DNA of 38,015 nucleotides from Hallerella porci (lineage in GTDB: Bacteria; Fibrobacterota; Fibrobacteria; Fibrobacterales; Fibrobacteraceae). The stretch is from NCBI RefSeq assembly GCF_003148885.1, contig NZ_QGHD01000025.1:1-38015 (forward strand), in the 5' to 3' direction. Position numbers and translations under genes: made by a program. Within the stretch, counting starts at the first letter, position 1, and each line of letters starts with the position of its first letter. This document shows positions 33,608 through 38,015 of this stretch, piece by piece. A model generated the notes under the pieces. It ran no database searches and had not been told where the DNA came from. It worked only from the letters and a program-made list of their open reading frames with translations.

Positions 33608-33637
33608 AAAAAAATCCCGCCGAAGCGGGACTTTTTT
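33608..33637 (-). terminator. Terminator of rmuC
   Basis: AAAAAATCCCGC, loop CGAA, GCGGGACTTTTTT. On the minus strand it follows the rmuC stop and ends in a T-run. Confidence 0.85.
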
Positions 33638-33654
33638 GGGAAATTTAACTCCGA

Positions 33655-35472
33655 TTAAAGCGGTTTTTCGTCGCCTTTTTCATCGGGTACGCCGATTTCC
33701 GCTTCATTTTCTAGCGAATTATTGTCAAAATTTTGAAAACTTTCGGGAATTTCTTTGTTCGCTTTGACGCCGAGTTGTTTGAGCGATGCGCATTGCGAAA
33801 TTACATTTCCGCGCCCCGTCATCAACTGCCCTTTGGCTTTTTCAAAACTTTCCTTCGCCCGATTTAAGTTAACACCAACCGATTCAAATGTATTCAAAAA
33901 GCCTGTAAATTTTTCGAGTAAACTTTTTCCTTGTTCTGCGATTTTTAAGGCGTTGCGATTCTGTTCTTCGTGCCGCCATAAATCCGCAAAAAGTTTTAAG
34001 CACGCGATGAGTGTCGTCGGGCTCACTAAAATGACGTGTTTTTTATACGCATCTTTCCACAATTCGGGGTCGCTTTGCACTGCGAGCAAATACGCGGGCT
34101 CAATCGGCACAAACATCATCGTGAAATCCGCAGAATTTTCCAATTTATCTTCGTAATGTTTTGCCGCTAATTCGTCGATGTGTTTTCGCACCGATTCCAA
34201 ATGATTTTTGAGCGCTTTTTCTTGCGCCGTTTTGTCTTGATCATTCGCCGAAAATTCATTGTAAGCGGTTAATGAAACTTTCGAATCGATGATGATTTGA
34301 CGCTTTCCCGGTAAGCGCACAACGGCATCGGGAATATTCGTTTTTCCAGAATCATCTTTGATGCGCACTTGCATTTCGTATTGCAAACCTTTGTGTAAAC
34401 CCGAATTTTCGAGAATCGTTTCGAGAAGCATTTCGCCCCAATTTCCTTGCGATTTCGGCGCTTTGAGCGCATTCGCCAACTGATTTGCTTGTTCGCTCAC
34501 CGAATTCGTCGTCTTCAAAAGTTCTTCGATGCGCGTGCTCAGTTGGATGCGCTTGTCGTTTTCGTCTTTATAATTTTTCTGCACTTGCTCTTCGAAAGTT
34601 TTGATTTTTTCTTTCAGCGGATTTAAGATATTTTCCATTTGCTTTAAATTCGTTCCCAAAAATTCTTGCGACCGCGATTTTAAAAGTTCCTCGGAAATTT
34701 TTGAAAATTCCGCTGCGGCGGTTTTGCGATTTTGTTCTTCGTGTTCGCGCTCTTTTTTAACGCGTTCTTCGAAATGATCACGTTCCGCTTTTAAGTCTTC
34801 GGCTGCGCTCTTCTTGACACGTTCAAGTTCCACTTTTGCGCTTTCTTGAAGCTTTTCATATTTTTCGTTTAACTCTTTAATCTCGGAATCTTTCTTCGCT
34901 AAAAATTCGTTGCGTTCTTTTTCAAATTTTTCGCGGTCGCTTTCACGCTGATTCTCGGCGTTCTTCTTGGCATTGTCAAGTTCCGCTTTTGCGCTTTCTT
35001 GAAGCTTTTCATATTTTTCGTTTAACTCTTTAATCTCGGAATCTTTCTTCGCTAAAAGTTCGTTGCGTTCTTTTGCAAATTTTTCGCGGTCGCTTTCACG
35101 CTGATTCTCGGCGTTCTTCTTGGCATTGTCAAGTTCCGCTCTCGCGCTTTCTTGAAGCGTTTCATAGTTTTTGCGTAATTCTTGAATCTCGGATTCTTTC
35201 TTCGCTAAAAATTCGCGGCGTTCGTTTTCAAAATTTTCACGGTCGCTTTCAAATTTTTTGCGGTCACTTTCCCGCTGTTCAAAAATTGTCTGGCGTTCTT
35301 CTTTGGCGGTGGCGACTTCTGCGCGAACACTTTCTAATGAAGTTCGCAAATCATTTGCTGCATTCAAAGCGTCTTGTAATTGTTTTTGTTTCAGCTGAAC
35401 TTGAAGACGCAACACGAAAAATAAAATGCCTGCGCCCAAAATCATTCCCACGAGAAATAAAATAATTTCCAT
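33655..35472 (-). CDS. rmuC: RmuC-family DNA recombination protein with repeated coiled coil
   Basis: 605 residues. One N-terminal membrane helix (IILFLVGMILGAGILFFVL) is followed by a coiled coil to about residue 260 with three copies of a 51-residue unit (DNAKKNAENQRESDREKF, KERNELLAKKDSEIKELNEK, YEKLQESAKAEL). The RmuC domain follows: KSQGNWGEMLLETILENSGL, IIIDSKVSLTAYNEF, FTMMFVPIEPAYLLA, ILVSPTTLIACLKLFADLWR. E. coli RmuC limits inversion of DNA at short inverted repeats. The gene is immediately upstream of the pilin promoter region, beside inverted pilin cassettes. A functional link is conjecture. Confidence 0.93.
   Translation of the reverse strand: MEIILFLVGMILGAGILFFVLRLQVQLKQKQLQDALNAANDLRTSLESVRAEVATAKEERQTIFEQRESDRKKFESDRENFENERREFLAKKESEIQELRKNYETLQESARAELDNAKKNAENQRESDREKFAKERNELLAKKDSEIKELNEKYEKLQESAKAELDNAKKNAENQRESDREKFEKERNEFLAKKDSEIKELNEKYEKLQESAKVELERVKKSAAEDLKAERDHFEERVKKEREHEEQNRKTAAAEFSKISEELLKSRSQEFLGTNLKQMENILNPLKEKIKTFEEQVQKNYKDENDKRIQLSTRIEELLKTTNSVSEQANQLANALKAPKSQGNWGEMLLETILENSGLHKGLQYEMQVRIKDDSGKTNIPDAVVRLPGKRQIIIDSKVSLTAYNEFSANDQDKTAQEKALKNHLESVRKHIDELAAKHYEDKLENSADFTMMFVPIEPAYLLAVQSDPELWKDAYKKHVILVSPTTLIACLKLFADLWRHEEQNRNALKIAEQGKSLLEKFTGFLNTFESVGVNLNRAKESFEKAKGQLMTGRGNVISQCASLKQLGVKANKEIPESFQNFDNNSLENEAEIGVPDEKGDEKPL
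34828..35286 (-). repeat. 153-bp tandem repeat inside rmuC
   Basis: TTCC(A/G)C(T/C)... followed by GCGCTTTCTTGAAGC(T/G)TTTC starts at 34828, 34981 and 35134, i.e. every 153 bases (51 codons). The first two units are nearly identical, the third more diverged. Repeat number could vary by recombination and lengthen or shorten the coiled coil. Confidence 0.8.
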
Positions 35473-35635
35473 TTAAAAACTCCTTTTTTGGGAAATATAG
35501 CTTTTGAATTTGTCAAAATCTGTCATTTTAGCACATTTCCCGAAAAATTTTTCCCGTTTTTCGCCCGCCGATTTTTATTTCTGCTTCCTTTTTTCGTTTT
35601 GAATTTATTTTTAGAGGCAAAAGGAGATTTTTGTG

Positions 35636-37756
35636 ATGAGAAATTGGAAAAGATTTTTACTCGCGACAGCGTGCGCGGCTCCGACGATGGCGGCAACGCT
35701 TACCATCAATCCGGCGCAGAAAAGTCAAGAAGTTTTGGGCTTTGGCGGTGGCATTGTCTATTACCAAGGTTGGGTAACGGCAATGTCCGAAAGTATGCAG
35801 AAAGATTTATACGATACCGCATTTTCGGGATTAAATCTTTCGATGCTTCGCTTGGGCAACTGGTTACAAGAAGAAGATGTGAGTAAAATTAAAGACGATG
35901 TAAAAATCGTGAAAGAAGCGAAAAATCGTTTAGGAAATCATTTAAAAATTGAAATGTCGAGTTGGACAGCGCCCGCGACTTTAAAAGGAAGCGGAAAAAT
36001 CAACGGAAACGAAGGCGCCAATAAATCGGCAAATTCGCTGAAAAAATCGGACAGCGATCCGTATGGCAAATATGTTTACAACGATTTTGCAAATTGGTGG
36101 AAGTCGAGTTATTTAAAATATCGCGATGCGGGAATTAACGTCGATTATATTTCGCTTCAAAACGAACCCGATATGAATGCGGATTACGAAGAAACTTTAT
36201 TTGACCCGACGGAAAATGATTCGATTGCAGGTTATGCGCAAGCGTTGACGGCGGTGCGCGCCGCTTTTAACGGCGTTTCGAACGCGCCAAAAATTATCGG
36301 GCCCGAACCGCTCGGCATCGGCTACAATAATTTTCAAAATTATATGAATGCGCTCGACGAATCCAAACTCGATGCTTACGCTTACCACTTGTATCATGCG
36401 GGCGATGGAAACGATAATTCTTTAAATAATTACAAGAATCCAGAAAATTTCAAAAAGCCGATGTCTGCAATCGCAAGCAAATACGGTAACGGTTCAAAGC
36501 CAATTATTATGACCGAATTTTGCACGATGGCAGAAAACGGCAAAGAAGATTATATGGTAGGTCTTGCGCATATTATGCAAGTGGGATTTACTTCGGGTAA
36601 ATTGAACGCTTACATCGCGTGGGAACTGATGTGGGGCGAAGGAAAAGGTCAGCTCATCGGCGTTTGCGCAAAAGGTTGGGGCAATTGCGAAGAAGATAAA
36701 ATCGTAATTTCTCCGGAATATCATGCGGTGCGTCATTATTCGAAATTTGTCAATCCTGGTTGGAAAGTAATTTCTGCAGCCGCTGACGATGCCGATTTGA
36801 AAACAGTCGCCTTTGCAAATCCCGCGGGCGATTCTATTTCGATTATCGTCATCAACACGGGCGATAAATCCATTCAATTAACGAATCCCGAAATTTCGGG
36901 AATGGGCCTTGTAAACGCAGTTCAATCAAAAGAAAATGGCTTTAAGAGCAAATCCATTAGCAAATTATCTTGCACCATTTTACCCGCAAGATCGATTACC
37001 ACTCTCGTCTATGTAAAAGGTTCATTTGTTCTTCCCACAGAAATGTGCAAAGACGAAACGACAGACCCGAATTATGTAGAGCCGACAGCTGCCGATACTT
37101 TAGTCATCGTCGATTACAGCAAAACAAATTCTGCGGACGGTTGGAGCGCCGAAAAAACATTGACCGCTCCTACTTACGAAACCAAAACAATTGACGGCGT
37201 TTCGAGTTATGTGAAAGTGAATCTCGCCGGCTGCGATCAAAGCGATGAATCTTGCGGATACCAGCACGCATTCTATAAATTGACTTCGGAACAAGCAGAA
37301 ACTTTTGCAAAATGTTCTGAATTGAGTATCACGATGCACAGCGCAGACGATACGACCGCATACATTAACGTCGGCGGTGCGGGCGGTTCTGAATGGGTCG
37401 ATTATAAATACGGCGTTCAAGCAGGAAGCACTTCTTGGGTAACGTCATCGATTTCCCTTGAAAAAGAAGCGAGCACCGGTTCGAATCAGCTGAAATTTAA
37501 CAGCAACGCTTCGGGATTTTACGTTTCGAAAATCGTTGCAACGGGATGCGCTTCAAGTGCAATTCCTTTGCAGAAAAATTTCCGCAAAGCGGCGAACGGA
37601 ATTTCGAAAATTTACGATGTTCACGGTCGTTTAATGTGGACCGGAAAACTTTCGGAAGCAGAACTTTCGGGCAAAGAATTACATTTGCAAAATTTACCCG
37701 CCGGAATTTACCTCATCCGAAACGGCGCAAAAACAATTTCAGCGATTAAACGATAA
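35636..37756 (+). CDS. Secreted GH30 glycoside hydrolase with sorting tail
   Basis: 706 residues. Signal peptide MRNWKRFLLATACAAPTMA, cleavage before ATLTI. GH30 barrel with SQEVLGFGGG, MLRLGNW, acid/base E177 in YISLQNEPDM, PKIIGPEPLG and nucleophile E294 in IIMTEFCT, then the beta side domain to about 460. Closest by feel to subfamily-8-like glucuronoarabinoxylan endoxylanases. Residues 490-640 form a beta-rich module, possibly carbohydrate-binding. The end (ISKIYDVHGRLMW, NLPAGIYLIRNG, AIKR) is a type IX secretion sorting-like domain. RBS AAGGAG is at 35621; ATG 35636 is preferred to GTG 35633. Followed by two hairpins. It likely degrades plant cell-wall xylan outside the cell. Confidence 0.9.
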   Translation: MRNWKRFLLATACAAPTMAATLTINPAQKSQEVLGFGGGIVYYQGWVTAMSESMQKDLYDTAFSGLNLSMLRLGNWLQEEDVSKIKDDVKIVKEAKNRLGNHLKIEMSSWTAPATLKGSGKINGNEGANKSANSLKKSDSDPYGKYVYNDFANWWKSSYLKYRDAGINVDYISLQNEPDMNADYEETLFDPTENDSIAGYAQALTAVRAAFNGVSNAPKIIGPEPLGIGYNNFQNYMNALDESKLDAYAYHLYHAGDGNDNSLNNYKNPENFKKPMSAIASKYGNGSKPIIMTEFCTMAENGKEDYMVGLAHIMQVGFTSGKLNAYIAWELMWGEGKGQLIGVCAKGWGNCEEDKIVISPEYHAVRHYSKFVNPGWKVISAAADDADLKTVAFANPAGDSISIIVINTGDKSIQLTNPEISGMGLVNAVQSKENGFKSKSISKLSCTILPARSITTLVYVKGSFVLPTEMCKDETTDPNYVEPTAADTLVIVDYSKTNSADGWSAEKTLTAPTYETKTIDGVSSYVKVNLAGCDQSDESCGYQHAFYKLTSEQAETFAKCSELSITMHSADDTTAYINVGGAGGSEWVDYKYGVQAGSTSWVTSSISLEKEASTGSNQLKFNSNASGFYVSKIVATGCASSAIPLQKNFRKAANGISKIYDVHGRLMWTGKLSEAELSGKELHLQNLPAGIYLIRNGAKTISAIKR

Positions 37757-37761
37757 AATGA

Positions 37762-37788
37762 AACAAGCGCGCCTGCGGCGCGCTTGTT
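37762..37788 (+). terminator. 12-bp perfect hairpin after the GH30 gene
   Basis: AACAAGCGCGCC, loop TGC, GGCGCGCTTGTT. GC-rich stem with a poor T-tract; a stabiliser or first half of a double terminator. Confidence 0.65.
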
Positions 37789-37806
37789 CGTGAGAATTTA
37801 AAATTG

Positions 37807-37834
37807 AAAGAACCGCTTTCGCGGTTCTTTTTTT
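37807..37834. terminator. Bidirectional terminator between GH30 and the Rpn gene
   Basis: AAAGAACCGC, loop TTTC, GCGGTTCTTT, then Ts. It is placed between convergent genes and abuts the minus-strand stop at 37835. Confidence 0.85.
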
Positions 37835-38015
37835 ATAAGGATTTAATTTCGTTGATGGAAAGGCCGGTGACCTTTGCAATGGTCTCAATCGGGAAACCTT
37901 CTTTCAGAAAGCCTTTGGCAAGGGAATACTTTTCTTCTGCGCGACCTTTGGCTTCACCTTTTCCTTCTGCGGCATTGACCATCGCCACGACGCGTTGTGC
38001 GCGGATGTATTCAAT
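37833..38015 (-). CDS. Rpn-family PD-(D/E)xK nuclease/transposase, C-terminal end
   Basis: The last 60 residues of a gene entering from the right: QRVVAMVNAAEGKGEAKGRA, EEKYSLAKGFLKEGFPIETI, AKVTGLSINEIKSL. The short E-G-x-x-x-G-x-x-E-G-like helix followed by a G-x-x-x-x-x-I-x-x-x-T-G-L-S segment is the usual tail of Rpn (recombination-promoting nuclease, PDDEXK_2) proteins. The catalytic part lies outside the window. Confidence 0.75.
   Translation of the reverse strand: MEYIRAQRVVAMVNAAEGKGEAKGRAEEKYSLAKGFLKEGFPIETIAKVTGLSINEIKSL

Noticed and set aside
33396..33654. Search for a Neisseria-like G-quadruplex upstream of the pilin gene
   Set aside because: No four closely spaced G-runs exist on either strand.
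34834..35134. CRISPR-like spaced repeats in the 34.8-35.1 kb region
   Set aside because: The 153-bp period is a coding tandem repeat in the RmuC coiled coil, without short direct repeats and unique spacers.

Overview
The window reads as the chromosome of a Fibrobacter-type bacterium (Fibrobacterota). The clues are a type IV pilin with the N-terminus MKKGFTLIELMVVVV, a secreted GH30 glycanase ending in a type IX-style sorting tail, TATATT -10 elements, and several insertion-sequence remnants with Fibrobacter/Spirochaete-like relatives. The genus is an inference from sequence feel, not from a search.

Layout. (1) 1-1.2 kb: a partial IS5-type transposase and a decayed second transposase. (2) 1.3-6.9 kb: a surface-polysaccharide operon made of wecE-like aminotransferase, ATP-grasp ligase, Gfo/Idh/MocA oxidoreductase, ArnC/DPM1-like glycosyltransferase and Wzm-type ABC permease. 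(3) 6.9-15.7 kb: an accessory island lying between wzm and its ATPase partner wzt. It carries a nonsense-mutated DUF4143 ATPase, an EVE/PUA-like gene, transposase fragments, an AAA ATPase + HEPN RNase pair and an AAA ATPase + DUF4276 pair. Two broken 5' copies of wzt (8472 and 13226) precede the intact wzt (15695), so the cargo lies between successive wzt 5' ends. (4) 15.7-27.3 kb: the polysaccharide locus resumes with wzt, FkbM methyltransferase, a hipBA module with two palindromic operators, five glycosyltransferases, a GT-C-like membrane protein and a membrane sulfatase-fold protein. (5) 27.3-33.4 kb: one complete type IV pilin gene (minus strand, 33395-32877) and five promoterless pilin segments in both orientations. 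All five begin at, or within one base of, the same sequence, CCTACGT(A/G)AAGTTGCAG, which is codons 46-51 of the pilin, and they carry only the variable globular part. This is the architecture of a pilE/pilS antigenic-variation locus. Toxin-like or mobile genes (DUF3791/DUF3990, DUF3800, an archaeal-type ATPase) sit between cassettes. (6) 33.6-38.0 kb: rmuC with a 51-residue repeat, the GH30 enzyme, and the tail of an Rpn-family nuclease.

How it works together. The polysaccharide genes would make, decorate and export an O-antigen or capsule-like glycan through Wzm/Wzt, and the pilin locus would diversify surface pili. Both are surface structures exposed to phage, and defence-like cargo lies in or beside both. 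The silent pilin cassettes are the strongest candidate for an undescribed system. The nested wzt duplications around ATPase-effector modules are the second.
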